Assembly (NCBI RefSeq): GCF_031954365.1
Contig: NZ_JAUSVZ010000005.1
Reading direction: 5' to 3' (one strand)
DNA: 64,000 nucleotides
Origin: Brevibacillus aydinogluensis
GTDB lineage: Bacteria; Bacillota; Bacilli; Brevibacillales; Brevibacillaceae
Part shown: in pieces, positions 41,341 through 50,820 of the stretch
How positions within the stretch are numbered: position 1 is the stretch's first letter
Layout: each line of letters begins with the position of its first letter
The notes under the pieces: model-generated
Seen by the model: only the letters and a program-made list of their open reading frames with translations
What the model was told of the DNA's origin: nothing
Databases searched by the model: none
Made by a program: the position numbers and the translations under genes

Positions 41341-43560
41341 ATGGAGAAGGCTGGGATTCGCAAACGAATCAGTTGGCTGCTCCTCGCGGGATTCGCCGGC
41401 GCCACTGTCGGCTTTGCCATGTGGATGTTTCCCACGTCTGCCCAGGTTGAGACGGTGCAAACGTCGGAGGGACACCATATAAAATTCCGCACGCACGGCG
41501 AGCAGCTACAGATGTATAAAGACAGCACGTGGAAACCCTACTTCGTTAAAGGGATAAACTTGGGGGCATCCCTGCCGGGGCATTATCCTGGCGAACTGCC
41601 GATCCAAAAAGAAGACTACGAACGCTGGTTCGGCCAGATGTACGAATTGGGTGTCAGAGCCGTGCGGATTTACACCATCCATCAGCCTGTCTTCTACGAG
41701 ACACTGGTGGAGTTCAATCGGAAGCACGCCGATGATCCGCTCTACCTGATTCAGGGAATCTGGTCGCCGGAAGAAGCGCTGATTGAAAAGAAGGATGCGT
41801 TTTTACCGGAGATCAAGACCGAGTTTCGCCAGGAAATCGAATACGCCGTTGGAGCGGTGTACGGAGACATCGAGATTCCCGAACGGCAGGGCAAAGCAAG
41901 TGGTACATACACAGCCAATGCCGGTCCCTACCTGTTGGGCTGGCATATCGGAACCGAATGGGACCCGGAAATGGTGAGCCAGACAAACCGAGTGCGCAGA
42001 CAGGAACCGATGTATCACGGGCGTCACTTTCAGGCCGCTCCCGCAGCCACGCCGTTTGAGAGCTGGCTGGCGGAGATGCTTGATTATACAGCCCAACTGG
42101 AAGCCAAACGGGGCTGGCAGCATCCGGTGACGTTTACCAACTGGGTCACGACCGATCCGCTCTCCCATCCGGGTGAACCGATCATTCACGAGGACATGGT
42201 CAGCGTCGATCCGACGCATATCCAGAACGTCAACTGGGAGGCGGGTTTCTTCGCCGCCTATCACGTCTATCCGTATTATCCGGACTTTTTCCGGTTTGAT
42301 CCGGAGGTCAGAACGGTGAAAAACGAGCGCGGCGAGATCGATCCGTACAAATCCTACCTCAGGCAATTGAAGTCCCACCACAAAGGGATGCCTGTCATGG
42401 TTACCGAGTTTGGTGTTCCCTCGTCCTTGGGAGTCGCGCACCTTGGCCCCTTGGGACGCGATCAGGGCGGACACGACGAGCGCGAGCAGGGACGCATCAA
42501 TGCGGAACTGCTTCAGGAGATTTACGCCGAAGGGTATTCGGGCGCCATACTGTTCACCTGGCAGGACGAATGGTTTAAACGGACCTGGAACACCATGCGG
42601 TTCGAGATTCCGGAAGACCGGCGGGCGTACTGGAAAAACGAACTGACCAATGAATCGTTCTTCGGGCTTCTGGCGATGGATGCCGGCAAGGAAGATGATC
42701 TGGTCATCGACGGAAAGGCGGACGATTGGGACAGGCTGCCGGCGGAGGAAAAACGAAAGATGCCGGCACATATGCCCGGATTTCGCGACATCTGGATGAC
42801 GCATGACGAAGCTTACGTCTACTTGCTGGCCCGGTTGGACGGTGCGTTTCAGCCGGAGAAGGAAACGTTGTACCTCGGCTTTGACACCATACCGGGCGGC
42901 AACCGGCAATCCGGCGAACTGCCCGGACTGTCGCTGGATGAGGGACTGGAGGCGCTCGCTGTGCTGGGAACCGAGCAGGAAAGCCAGGTCAAACTGGCGG
43001 CCCAATACGATTTCCATCGCCGACTGTACGGAGAGCGTTTCGGAATGTTGAGCATCCCGGAGGAAGAGCGCCAAGACAATTCCGGAGTGTTTACGCCGGT
43101 GAAGCTGGCGGTCAGCCTGGAGATGACTCCCCCGGATACGAAGCAGTACCATCCGTTTGAGGAGGTGGTGGTAGGAAAATTACGTCGGGGGACGACCGCT
43201 GTTGGAAAAGAAGGCTACAGCTCACAGGCACACTGGCAGGTCAACGGTGAGTGGTTGGAAGTACGCATTCCCTGGATGCTGATCGGGTTTACCGATCCAA
43301 GTACAAAACACGTCCTGAGCTATCGAGACGGCAATACAAAGTCGTTTGACGCCGTCAAGACCGAAGGGATTCGCATCATTGCCCTGCGGGGGGATAAAGC
43401 GTCCGGACGGCTCCAGGGAGTGGACGGCACCGTTGTTCCGCTCTCGACATGGGAGCGGTATACCTGGCGGGAGTGGGAACTGCCGCAGTTTTCGGAACGA
43501 CTCAAAGAGAGCTATTCGATCTACCAGAAAGCGCTGCAGACCATTCCGGCCGACCGCTAG
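41341..43560 (+). CDS. Secreted or membrane-anchored clan-A-like glycoside hydrolase
   Basis: A 739-residue protein with an N-terminal membrane anchor or signal (about 8-30) and an extracellular TIM-barrel glycosidase-like domain (about 45-450). Candidate acid/base Glu is in LLGWHIGTEWDPE and nucleophile Glu in PVMVTEFGVPSS, the spacing of GH-A clan enzymes (GH2/GH5 relatives). The C-terminal ~290 residues hold beta-rich carbohydrate-binding-like segments (VIDGKADDWDRLP onward resembles a CBM9-type domain). It opens a cluster with a processive glycosyltransferase, so it may trim or release the polymer. Family assignment is tentative. Confidence 0.68.
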   Translation: MEKAGIRKRISWLLLAGFAGATVGFAMWMFPTSAQVETVQTSEGHHIKFRTHGEQLQMYKDSTWKPYFVKGINLGASLPGHYPGELPIQKEDYERWFGQMYELGVRAVRIYTIHQPVFYETLVEFNRKHADDPLYLIQGIWSPEEALIEKKDAFLPEIKTEFRQEIEYAVGAVYGDIEIPERQGKASGTYTANAGPYLLGWHIGTEWDPEMVSQTNRVRRQEPMYHGRHFQAAPAATPFESWLAEMLDYTAQLEAKRGWQHPVTFTNWVTTDPLSHPGEPIIHEDMVSVDPTHIQNVNWEAGFFAAYHVYPYYPDFFRFDPEVRTVKNERGEIDPYKSYLRQLKSHHKGMPVMVTEFGVPSSLGVAHLGPLGRDQGGHDEREQGRINAELLQEIYAEGYSGAILFTWQDEWFKRTWNTMRFEIPEDRRAYWKNELTNESFFGLLAMDAGKEDDLVIDGKADDWDRLPAEEKRKMPAHMPGFRDIWMTHDEAYVYLLARLDGAFQPEKETLYLGFDTIPGGNRQSGELPGLSLDEGLEALAVLGTEQESQVKLAAQYDFHRRLYGERFGMLSIPEEERQDNSGVFTPVKLAVSLEMTPPDTKQYHPFEEVVVGKLRRGTTAVGKEGYSSQAHWQVNGEWLEVRIPWMLIGFTDPSTKHVLSYRDGNTKSFDAVKTEGIRIIALRGDKASGRLQGVDGTVVPLSTWERYTWREWELPQFSERLKESYSIYQKALQTIPADR

Positions 43561-43605
43561 TGGCAAGGTAGTCAAGTTAGAGGAGAGGAGAGGAGAGCGA
43601 GAAGC

Positions 43606-44772
43606 ATGTTTCAACATCTGCAGATCGCATACGGGTTTATCTGCGTCGCATCCGCATTGATTGTCAGCGGGATGGTCCTCCTGCTCGTGTTCAAGTGGCG
43701 AAACCTGCGTGTGGCTCGCATGAAAGACGAAGCACGAAAAAAGCAGCAGGACTATGTGGCGTACGTCATCGCTCATCTCGATGCGGATGAGGAGTTGAAA
43801 CTCCCGATTGGTCCGCTCGACAAGTGGGACCTGGCCGTGTTGGAAGAGCAGTTGATCGAGCTGGCGGAGCGCGTCAAAGGAAGACACCGCGAGCGGCTGG
43901 CCGAATTGTTTGAGCGGCTGGGGCTGCCGGAAATGGAACTGGCCCGTCTGTCCCGTTCGTTTGGCGTGAGCCGCTTGGACGCTGCCTACAAATTGGGAGC
44001 GATGGGGTGCAGCCAGGCTGCTCCTGCGCTGTTGTCGGTCCTGAAAACGGAGCGAGACGAACCGGGCCGCTTTATCATCGCCCGCGCTATCGCCCGTTGC
44101 GCCAGAGATACGGCGGATCTGCGTGAAATGGTTACGCACATGGTCGCCCTTTCTCCGGAATCGCCCCGGCTTATGGCCGAGATTCTGAGCGAGTCGGCTG
44201 TCGATCCTGTGCCGCTGATGCGGGAGTGGATCGAACATTCCGATTGGCGGCTGGTGCTGGTTGCGATGGCCGGGATGCCGTCCACGGCTGACCAGGAGCT
44301 GCTCGGCAGCTTGTGGAAGCTGATCGGTGCGGACGAGAAAGAGATCCGCATCAACGCAGCCAAGCTGCTGCTCCGTTCAGGGGATGGGGTGACGCCACAG
44401 CAGGTGGAATCGCTCATTACGCACCCGGATTGGGAGATCAGATCGCTTACGGCCAAGTCGATCGGCAGATGGGCAGACGACCGCTATGTGCCGCTGCTCA
44501 GTCGGGCCATTGAAGATGAGAACTGGTGGGTGCGGTACAATTCCGCCCGCAGCCTGGCCGCACTCGGCGACGACGGATTCAGAGCCCTGTGCGAGATCGC
44601 TTCGCAGGCGAAGCAGCCTGAAATCGCCGACCTGGCCATGCAAAACATCCAGGAAGCGCTCCGCAGCGAGAGCGACGTCAGCGGTCAGGCTGGTGCCGCA
44701 GGAGCCAAAACCAAGCAGGCCATGTACCACTCTTATTTCAACACGCAGCAGGCAGGCCATATGACAGGATAA
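43606..44772 (+). CDS. Membrane-anchored HEAT-repeat protein
   Basis: A 388-residue protein with one N-terminal membrane helix (about 8-28) followed by a basic stretch and a cytoplasmic array of HEAT-like repeats. The best repeats are in the C-terminal half, for example LWKLIGADEKEIRINAAKLL, ESLITHPDWEIRSLTAKSIG and AIEDENWWVRYNSARSLAAL, each a helical pair. HEAT arrays are protein-docking scaffolds. Between the glycosidase and the synthase genes, it probably holds the polysaccharide synthase complex together. ATG 43606 is preceded by repeated GGAGAGGAG. Confidence 0.78.
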   Translation: MFQHLQIAYGFICVASALIVSGMVLLLVFKWRNLRVARMKDEARKKQQDYVAYVIAHLDADEELKLPIGPLDKWDLAVLEEQLIELAERVKGRHRERLAELFERLGLPEMELARLSRSFGVSRLDAAYKLGAMGCSQAAPALLSVLKTERDEPGRFIIARAIARCARDTADLREMVTHMVALSPESPRLMAEILSESAVDPVPLMREWIEHSDWRLVLVAMAGMPSTADQELLGSLWKLIGADEKEIRINAAKLLLRSGDGVTPQQVESLITHPDWEIRSLTAKSIGRWADDRYVPLLSRAIEDENWWVRYNSARSLAALGDDGFRALCEIASQAKQPEIADLAMQNIQEALRSESDVSGQAGAAGAKTKQAMYHSYFNTQQAGHMTG

Positions 44773-44887
44773 GCGTGGAATACTTCCCCGAGAAGGGAGA
44801 TAGCAGCACGAACTACTTCCGTGAGAGAAAGCCAACTTCATCGGAAGGTCTACGATGGAAGATTTCTTCGGAGGGAAAGGAGGAATT

Positions 44888-46303
44888 ATGCGCGATCTGT
44901 TGCTGGGTTACGGGTTGTTTGCCATGTACTACGTCATGGTGGTCAACTCGATATACCTGCTGATTACCATCTTCTCGCATCTGAACATCTCGAAGATCAT
45001 GAAGCGTTCCCGGTATACCCGTTATCAGTCACTTGCCGGATCGGATCGGGTCCCGCCCGTCTCCATCCTGGTGCCGGCATTCAATGAGGAGCTGACGATT
45101 ATCGAGAACGTTCGCTCCCTGCTGGCTCTGCATTATCCGCAGTACGAAGTGATTGTCATCAACGACGGGTCCAAGGACGATACGCTGCAGGTGCTCATCA
45201 AGGAATTTGGATTGATCCGGCAGCCGCACGCCCGGATCCGCAATGTGGTGCACTCGTCGCCCGTTAAAGGGATTTATCACAACCCGCAGTACCCGCAGCT
45301 CTATGTCATCGACAAGGAAAACGGCGGCAAGGCGGATTCACTCAACGCAGGCATCAACTTGTCCCACTATCCGCTGATCGCGTCAATTGATGCCGATTCC
45401 TTGCTGGAAAAAGACGCACTCATCCGGATGGCACAGGTGTACATGGAAAATCCGGAAGAGACCGTCGCCATCGGCGGAAACGTGCGCATCGCCAACGGTT
45501 GCCTGATCGAGGACGGCATCGTCAAGAAAGTGAGGCTTCCTGACAAACTGCTGCCGATGTTTCAGACCATCGAATACATGAAAGCCTTCCTCGGCGGTCG
45601 GATTGGATGGAGCTCGATCAACGGCTTGATCATCGTGTCGGGGGCATTTGGCCTCTTCCGCAAAGACTGCGTGATCAAAGTTGGCGGCTACCGCGAAGGG
45701 TACCCCGGCGAGGACATGAACATCATCATTAAATTGCACAAGTACATGCTGGAGAACAAGCTGAAGTACCGTGTTGCCTTTTGTCCCGATGCTGTCTGCT
45801 GGACGCAGGCGCCGGACACATTCCGTATCTTGAGCAGTCAGCGCAAGCGCTGGGGCCGGGGTAACCTGAAAAACATGCTGGAATACCGGCACATGCTGTT
45901 CAATCCGAAGTATAAGATCATGGGCCTGTTGACCATGCCTTACAACGTGATGTTTGAAACGCTGAATCCCTATTTCAAGCTGACCGGGCTGCTCGCCCTG
46001 ATCGGATACAGTTTGATGGACATGACCGATGCACACATCGTTCTGGTCTTTATGGCGATCAACCTCTTGTACGGCTACATGCTCACCGTCAGCGCCATTT
46101 TGCTGGAAGAGCGGGCGTTCCGCCGTTATCCGAAAATGAGCGATCTGGCCAAGCTGCTGGGATACGGATTCCTGATGTTTTTCGGGTACTACCAATTGGG
46201 AGCGATTTGGCGCCTCCTCGGTCACATTGAGTTTTTCCGCAAGAACAACACGTGGGGTGTCATGACGCGGCAGAGTTGGAAAGTAGAGACGCGACAATCG
46301 TGA
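44888..46303 (+). CDS. Processive family 2 glycosyltransferase (polysaccharide synthase)
   Basis: A 471-residue membrane enzyme. An N-terminal helix (about 5-30), a cytoplasmic GT-A domain and three to four C-terminal helices match cellulose/hyaluronan/PNAG-type synthases. Motifs are VPAFNEE, the UDP-binding VINDGSKDDT, ENGGKADSLN, DADS (metal), GEDM (catalytic Asp) and QRKRWGRG (the Q-x-x-R-W processivity motif). It should polymerise and export a sugar chain from UDP-sugars, perhaps those oxidised by the dehydrogenase downstream. ATG 44888 is 4 bases after AAAGGAGG; an in-frame ATG at 44855 is possible. Confidence 0.88.
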   Translation: MRDLLLGYGLFAMYYVMVVNSIYLLITIFSHLNISKIMKRSRYTRYQSLAGSDRVPPVSILVPAFNEELTIIENVRSLLALHYPQYEVIVINDGSKDDTLQVLIKEFGLIRQPHARIRNVVHSSPVKGIYHNPQYPQLYVIDKENGGKADSLNAGINLSHYPLIASIDADSLLEKDALIRMAQVYMENPEETVAIGGNVRIANGCLIEDGIVKKVRLPDKLLPMFQTIEYMKAFLGGRIGWSSINGLIIVSGAFGLFRKDCVIKVGGYREGYPGEDMNIIIKLHKYMLENKLKYRVAFCPDAVCWTQAPDTFRILSSQRKRWGRGNLKNMLEYRHMLFNPKYKIMGLLTMPYNVMFETLNPYFKLTGLLALIGYSLMDMTDAHIVLVFMAINLLYGYMLTVSAILLEERAFRRYPKMSDLAKLLGYGFLMFFGYYQLGAIWRLLGHIEFFRKNNTWGVMTRQSWKVETRQS

Positions 46304-46327
46304 CGCATCTGCAAAGGAGTGGAGAAG

Positions 46328-47146
46328 ATGCCTACAAGCGGTAACCAACGTGTGGCAGAGTCCCGGTTTGCCGAAAAGCTGTCGTATTTTTTGCGGTACT
46401 ACGAGGCGAGCAACCTGGCGTGCGGTCTGATTGCCGCCCGATGCGAATCAGACGGTGACCCGGAATGGGCCGGACTGCAGCAGTATATCCAGGATCGCGA
46501 TCCCCGGCAGGCTGCTCAGGTCTTTTACGACGACGAGTCAAAGGTGCTGTTCCTCTTGTTGGACGGCACAACGCTGGCCGATACGCACTATCTGGCGCTG
46601 CAAGTCAAGGAGAGGTTGCAGGAGCGCCACCGGCTGCAAGGGAGCGTCTACATTGCCAGCTTTCCCGAAAGCGGCGATTCGTTCGAGGCGTTGTATCAGG
46701 AAGTGATCCGGCGACTGGAACAAAAGGCCGGAGCCGCAGACAGTTTGCAGTTTGTCGTGTGCCAACCGTCTGTGCGGCCTCACCGCCTGCTGCTAATTGA
46801 GAACGACCCCGTCGTCAGGCAGCTCCTGGCGGTTCGGTTCGCGCGCAGCGGATACGATGTGCATACCGCAATAGACGGCGCAGAGGGGATGGAAAAATAC
46901 CTGCAGCTGCGTCCTGACCTGGTAATCACTGAACTAACGCTGCCGGTGATGAACGGGTTTCAGGTGATCGATTGGCTTCGAGAGCAGCAGGAACCTGAAG
47001 CGCGATGCAAAATTGTGGTGCTGACGGACAAACGTCTGGAGGAAGACATGACCAAATGCTTCCAAAAAGGCGTTGCCGATTATATCACCAAACCATTTTC
47101 CCCCATTGAGCTGGACTGGCGCATCAAGCGCTTGCTAGTCTCCTAG
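46328..47146 (+). CDS. Degenerate-GGDEF plus pseudo-receiver regulatory protein
   Basis: A 272-residue protein. The first ~140 residues have the strand-helix rhythm of a GGDEF domain, but VFYDDESKVLFLLL replaces the GGDEF loop, so it cannot make c-di-GMP. Residues about 155-272 are a CheY-like receiver (LLLIENDPVVRQLL, K in YITKPFSP). The phosphoacceptor Asp position reads Glu (DLVITELTLPVMNG), a change that can mimic phosphorylation. It lacks a DNA-binding domain, so it is likely a permanently set protein-protein regulator of the neighbouring synthase. AAAGGAG lies 8 bases before ATG 46328. Confidence 0.75.
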   Translation: MPTSGNQRVAESRFAEKLSYFLRYYEASNLACGLIAARCESDGDPEWAGLQQYIQDRDPRQAAQVFYDDESKVLFLLLDGTTLADTHYLALQVKERLQERHRLQGSVYIASFPESGDSFEALYQEVIRRLEQKAGAADSLQFVVCQPSVRPHRLLLIENDPVVRQLLAVRFARSGYDVHTAIDGAEGMEKYLQLRPDLVITELTLPVMNGFQVIDWLREQQEPEARCKIVVLTDKRLEEDMTKCFQKGVADYITKPFSPIELDWRIKRLLVS

Positions 47147-47174
47147 ACATACAAATAAACCGGAGGGATGCCAA

Positions 47175-48533
47175 GTGGACAGATTTACGGCATTGCAGCA
47201 AAAAATTGAAAACAAAACAGCAAAAGTCGGTGTCATCGGATTGGGCTATGTGGGCCTACCGCTTGCCGTCGAGATCGCGAGACACGGGTTTACCGTGTTT
47301 GGCATCGATCTGGATCTGAAAAAAATCGAGACGCTGCAGCGGGGAGAGTCGTACATTGGCGACGTACCCAACGAGTCAGTCCGCCCGTTGGTGGAAGAAG
47401 GCCGGTTTATTCCAACCGCCGATTACCGCGTATTGAAAGAGTTGGACGCAATCAGCATTTGCGTGCCGACGCCGCTGAGTGAAAATCAGGACCCGGACAC
47501 GTCCTACATTTCCCGCGTCGTTGATCAGATCAAACACTACGTCCAAAACGGACCGCTGATCACGCTGGAGAGCACCACCTATCCCGGCACCACCGAAGAA
47601 CTGATTCAGTGGGAGCTGGAAAAAATGGGCTACCGTGTGGGAGTCGACTTTTTCCTGTGCTTCTCGCCGGAGCGGGTGGACCCCGGCAACAACCGTTTCC
47701 AAACCACCAATACACCGAAAGTCATCGGTGGTACGACCGAGAAATGCCTGGAATTGGGTGTCAAGTTGTACAGCAACTTCATTGAAAACATCGTTCCCGT
47801 TTCGTCGACGAAAGTGGCGGAAATGTCCAAGCTGCTGGAAAACACCTTCCGCAGCGTGAACATCGCCTTCATCAACGAGATGGCGCTCATGTGCGAACGG
47901 ATGGGCATCGACGTGTGGGAAGTTATCAAAGCGTCCTCGACCAAACCGTTCGGCTTCATGCCGTTCTATCCCGGCCCGGGCATTGGCGGCCATTGCATCC
48001 CGCTGGACCCGATGTACCTGTCGTGGAAGGCAAAAGGCTACCGTTTCTTCAGCAAGTTCATTGACCTGGCCCAATCGATCAACAACGGCATGCCCGATTA
48101 CGTCGTCTACAAAGCGTCTGTAATTCTCAACCGTTACGCCAAATCGCTGCGCAACTCGCGCGTCCTGCTGCTGGGTATGGCGTACAAACCGGATATCGAC
48201 GACGTGCGCGAATCTCCGGGATTGCAAGTATACGAACTGTTCAAGGATGCAGGGGCGTTCGTTGACTACTACGATCCGCACGCCGTCACGTTCAAAGACA
48301 AACACGGTCAAGAAGTCAAGAGCGTCGAGTACGACATCCGCGAGTGGAAAAAATATGACATCATGGTACTGATCACCAACCACAGTGCGTTTAATTACCG
48401 TGAACTGGCCGACCTGGGCGTCGCCATTCTGGATACGCGTAACGCTTTCGACGGCATTCATGTTCCGCACTTATACAAACTGGGCACCTCCATTGCGCCA
48501 GTGGAGGCGAAGGAACCGTCCATGGCGATCTAG
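47175..48533 (+). CDS. Nucleotide-sugar dehydrogenase (UDP-GlcNAc/UDP-ManNAc 6-dehydrogenase type)
   Basis: A 452-residue NAD-dependent enzyme that oxidises the C6 hydroxyl of a UDP-sugar to the uronic acid. It has VIGLGYVGLPLAVEIAR (NAD fold), SICVPTPLSENQDPD, STTYPGTTEE, FSPERVDPGN and the catalytic Cys in GPGIGGHCIPLDP; LGMAYKPDIDDVRESP marks the C-terminal UDP domain. The ERVDPGN and GMAYKPDIDD pattern favours the WbpA/WbpO (N-acetylated sugar) branch over UDP-glucose dehydrogenase. Start GTG 47175 follows GGAGGG. It ends the cluster; its stop overlaps the convergent gene by 4 bases. Confidence 0.9.
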   Translation: MDRFTALQQKIENKTAKVGVIGLGYVGLPLAVEIARHGFTVFGIDLDLKKIETLQRGESYIGDVPNESVRPLVEEGRFIPTADYRVLKELDAISICVPTPLSENQDPDTSYISRVVDQIKHYVQNGPLITLESTTYPGTTEELIQWELEKMGYRVGVDFFLCFSPERVDPGNNRFQTTNTPKVIGGTTEKCLELGVKLYSNFIENIVPVSSTKVAEMSKLLENTFRSVNIAFINEMALMCERMGIDVWEVIKASSTKPFGFMPFYPGPGIGGHCIPLDPMYLSWKAKGYRFFSKFIDLAQSINNGMPDYVVYKASVILNRYAKSLRNSRVLLLGMAYKPDIDDVRESPGLQVYELFKDAGAFVDYYDPHAVTFKDKHGQEVKSVEYDIREWKKYDIMVLITNHSAFNYRELADLGVAILDTRNAFDGIHVPHLYKLGTSIAPVEAKEPSMAI

Positions 48534-49468
48534 TCCTTCGCCGCTTTCCACGAGGCGTAATCATGGATGGCATGCCCGCCATATGAGGCAAATGGCCGCA
48601 GATGCGCGTCAGTGATGGACAACTGGCGCAGCATCTCGGCCTTTCCTTTTTCCGAAAAACTTACCTTGTCGCCTTCGTTCGTGGCGTTGATGCTGACGCC
48701 GACCAGCACGGTCTTGTTCCAGGCAGCGGCAGTGTTCAGCTCACTGCGGACATGCGCGATGATGCCGTCGTCTTCAACTGCCTGGTTGCGGTAGGCCATT
48801 AGGGTGACGTGATCAAACTGCCGGATCATCCACGAGCTGAGCTGCCCGGAGGGAGTCTCTCCGGGAACAGACGGAACCTCATCCAGCCAGAAGGGCAGAT
48901 CGGCCCCGGCGACCAGATCGCTGTGTTCCTTGATCTGCGCGACGATGCGTTCTGTATTTTCCTTCCATTCGCGGATGACTCGGTCACGGTCGGTTTTCCA
49001 CTGCGGAAGCAGATATGGCTCGATGTCGAGGTGGATGCCGGTGAAGCTCTCGCTTCTCAGTACAGCATCGTTGTATCGACGCACCCAATCGACAAACGCC
49101 TGGAGGTCGTCATAGCGTTTACGCAGCGCCCACTCAGGCTGGCCGTTCAGGGCGTGTACATCGATGCCAAGCGACCGCGCTTTGCGAATGAAGTGCCGGT
49201 AGTGATCGACGGAGACGTCGGATGGCTTTACCTGCAGGTAGAGCAGAGTCACACCGTTTTTTTGCAAAAACGAAAGGATCTCGTCCGGTTCGGTCGCGAT
49301 CCGGCGTACGTCCCACAGCCACGTCGCCTTGATCAGACGGCGATCGTCCGATTGGACCTCAACCGGAGCAGGAGCATGGGAGAGTACGGGAAAAACAAAC
49401 GGCAGGAAGAGGAGCGCACTTACCGCAGCGATCCACGTGCCGCGCGACGAGGGACGAAACAGTTTCAT
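48530..49468 (-). CDS. Secreted TIM-barrel glycosidase-like protein
   Basis: A 312-residue protein with a signal peptide (about 1-30, TWIAAVSALLFLPFVFPVLSHA). The mature part looks like a GH18-like or related barrel: LLYLQVKPSDVS, FTGIHLDIEPYLLPQW (the D-x-E motif at the end of strand 4), FDHVTLMAYRN and VLVGVSINA. The acidic motif suggests a glycosidase or a chitinase-like binding protein. Start at 49468 has AGGAGG about 8 bases before it; a longer frame is unsupported. It converges on the polysaccharide cluster, and may act on the polymer, but that is inference. Confidence 0.7.
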   Translation of the reverse strand: MKLFRPSSRGTWIAAVSALLFLPFVFPVLSHAPAPVEVQSDDRRLIKATWLWDVRRIATEPDEILSFLQKNGVTLLYLQVKPSDVSVDHYRHFIRKARSLGIDVHALNGQPEWALRKRYDDLQAFVDWVRRYNDAVLRSESFTGIHLDIEPYLLPQWKTDRDRVIREWKENTERIVAQIKEHSDLVAGADLPFWLDEVPSVPGETPSGQLSSWMIRQFDHVTLMAYRNQAVEDDGIIAHVRSELNTAAAWNKTVLVGVSINATNEGDKVSFSEKGKAEMLRQLSITDAHLRPFASYGGHAIHDYASWKAAKD

Positions 49469-49636
49469 AACGGCTTCCTCCTGATTGGAATTACTCAGCA
49501 TAGTTGTACCACAGGTAGGATGGAAAAAAACAAAGCGAAAAGTCTTATTTTTGCTCCCGTTTTTGGCGCAGACGTCAGTCCGGAACAGGACTTGGCGCGT
49601 CATATCCACACCGGCCAACAGGGGTATATGACAAAT

Positions 49637-49674
49637 AAAAAAACGGCAGGGCCAGTGCAAGCCTTGCCGTTTCT
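49637..49674. terminator. Terminator behind the LysM-NlpC gene
   Basis: AAACGGCAGGG (49641-49651) pairs with CCTTGCCGTTT (49662-49672), one mismatch, with A and T runs outside; it serves the minus-strand gene ending at 49701. Confidence 0.75.
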
Positions 49675-49700
49675 TGTTCGCGCTGAGCGATCTATTGGAG

Positions 49701-50636
49701 CTATTGGATCAGGTAGCGCTTCACTCCGTAAAAGGGGTAGAGCTTGTGCATGTTTTCCACTTTTTCGTAACGGACGTCGGTTCCGTTGGCGTGGACAATG
49801 AGGCCGTTGCCCATGTAGAGGGCGACGTGGGAGACGCGCCCTTTGTTCAGCGAGTCGTAGAAGAGCAAGTCGCCCGGTACGGCCTGTTCCAGGGGAACGG
49901 CTTGTCCACCGGCAAACTGTTCCTCCGACGTGCGTGGCAGCGTGACGCCAAGCTGCTGAAGGACGTAGGCGGTAAAGCCGCTGCAGTCAAATCCGTCCGG
50001 TGTCGTTCCACCATACACGTAAGGGGTCTTCAGCAGCGGCTGGACGATCGCCTGCAGACGATCCGCGCCGCGGGTATCATCGGAAAAAACGGGCAGCGTA
50101 GCAGAAGGAGCAGTGGCAGCGGTGTCGCTCAGATAGGTAGTGTAGACGTATGCTTCCGTCGATCCATAGGCGATTTTGCTCCATTCAGCACCATGCTCCA
50201 GGATTTGCACGACGGTGCCGAAGGGGAGTTTTCCCAGAATCGCGCCGTCGAGGGAAGGCGTTTGACGCACATTCAGCACATCCGCCGTCACTGTCATGTT
50301 CCGGCTATCAGCAATATCCGGTGGGCGGACACCGACATCGCTGCCGGAAGCCGGCGAAACATCAGCAAGTTGTGGAACCGGCGTTTCAGCATGGGCGATT
50401 TCGGAGAGCGGCAGGTTCAGCTTCTGTCCGATCGCCAGCCGGTCGGATGTCAAGTTGTTCATCTGCATCAGCGCCTGCACGGTCGTCCCGTGTTCACGCG
50501 CGATTTTGCTCAAGGTGTCTCCGGCCGCCACAACATAGACAACGGGAGATTCCTGCGCGGCGGCTGTCGGGATCGCCGCTGACGCCGTCAAGGCAATAAA
50601 GGAGAGGATAGTGAAAATTCGTGAAGTTGGTTTCAT
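49701..50636 (-). CDS. Secreted LysM-SH3-NlpC/P60 cell-wall endopeptidase
   Basis: A 311-residue exported peptidoglycan hydrolase. It has a signal peptide (1-27), a LysM domain (about 32-76, VVYVVAAGDTLSKIAREHGT), a bacterial SH3 domain (about 112-170, VTADVLNVRQTPSLDGAILG) and a C-terminal NlpC/P60 peptidase (about 195-311). The catalytic Cys is in DGFDCSGFTAYV, the His in GRVSHVALYMGNG, and the third residue lies in IVHANG. It should cut D-Glu-diaminopimelate bonds in stem peptides. The ATG at 50636 has GGAG upstream. Monocistronic. Confidence 0.93.
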   Translation of the reverse strand: MKPTSRIFTILSFIALTASAAIPTAAAQESPVVYVVAAGDTLSKIAREHGTTVQALMQMNNLTSDRLAIGQKLNLPLSEIAHAETPVPQLADVSPASGSDVGVRPPDIADSRNMTVTADVLNVRQTPSLDGAILGKLPFGTVVQILEHGAEWSKIAYGSTEAYVYTTYLSDTAATAPSATLPVFSDDTRGADRLQAIVQPLLKTPYVYGGTTPDGFDCSGFTAYVLQQLGVTLPRTSEEQFAGGQAVPLEQAVPGDLLFYDSLNKGRVSHVALYMGNGLIVHANGTDVRYEKVENMHKLYPFYGVKRYLIQ

Positions 50637-50747
50637 TGTCGTTCGTCTCCATCATTCAGCATTTTCCGCAAGTCTCTATGGTAAATTGTAGCGAAATTTG
50701 CATGGTAAATCTATGAAAAATTTTTTCAAAGAACGACAAAAAAGTGC

Positions 50748-50777
50748 TTGCTTTTTCCCTTTCGACCATGCTATATT
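50748..50777 (+). promoter_or_regulatory. Promoter of the tRNA cluster
   Basis: TTGCTT (50748-50753) and TATATT (50772-50777), 18 bases apart, 43 bases before tRNA-Asp. Confidence 0.55.
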
Positions 50778-50820
50778 ACAAGAGTCGCTGAGATGAAAAT
50801 CAGCAGATGGCAGAAGACAC

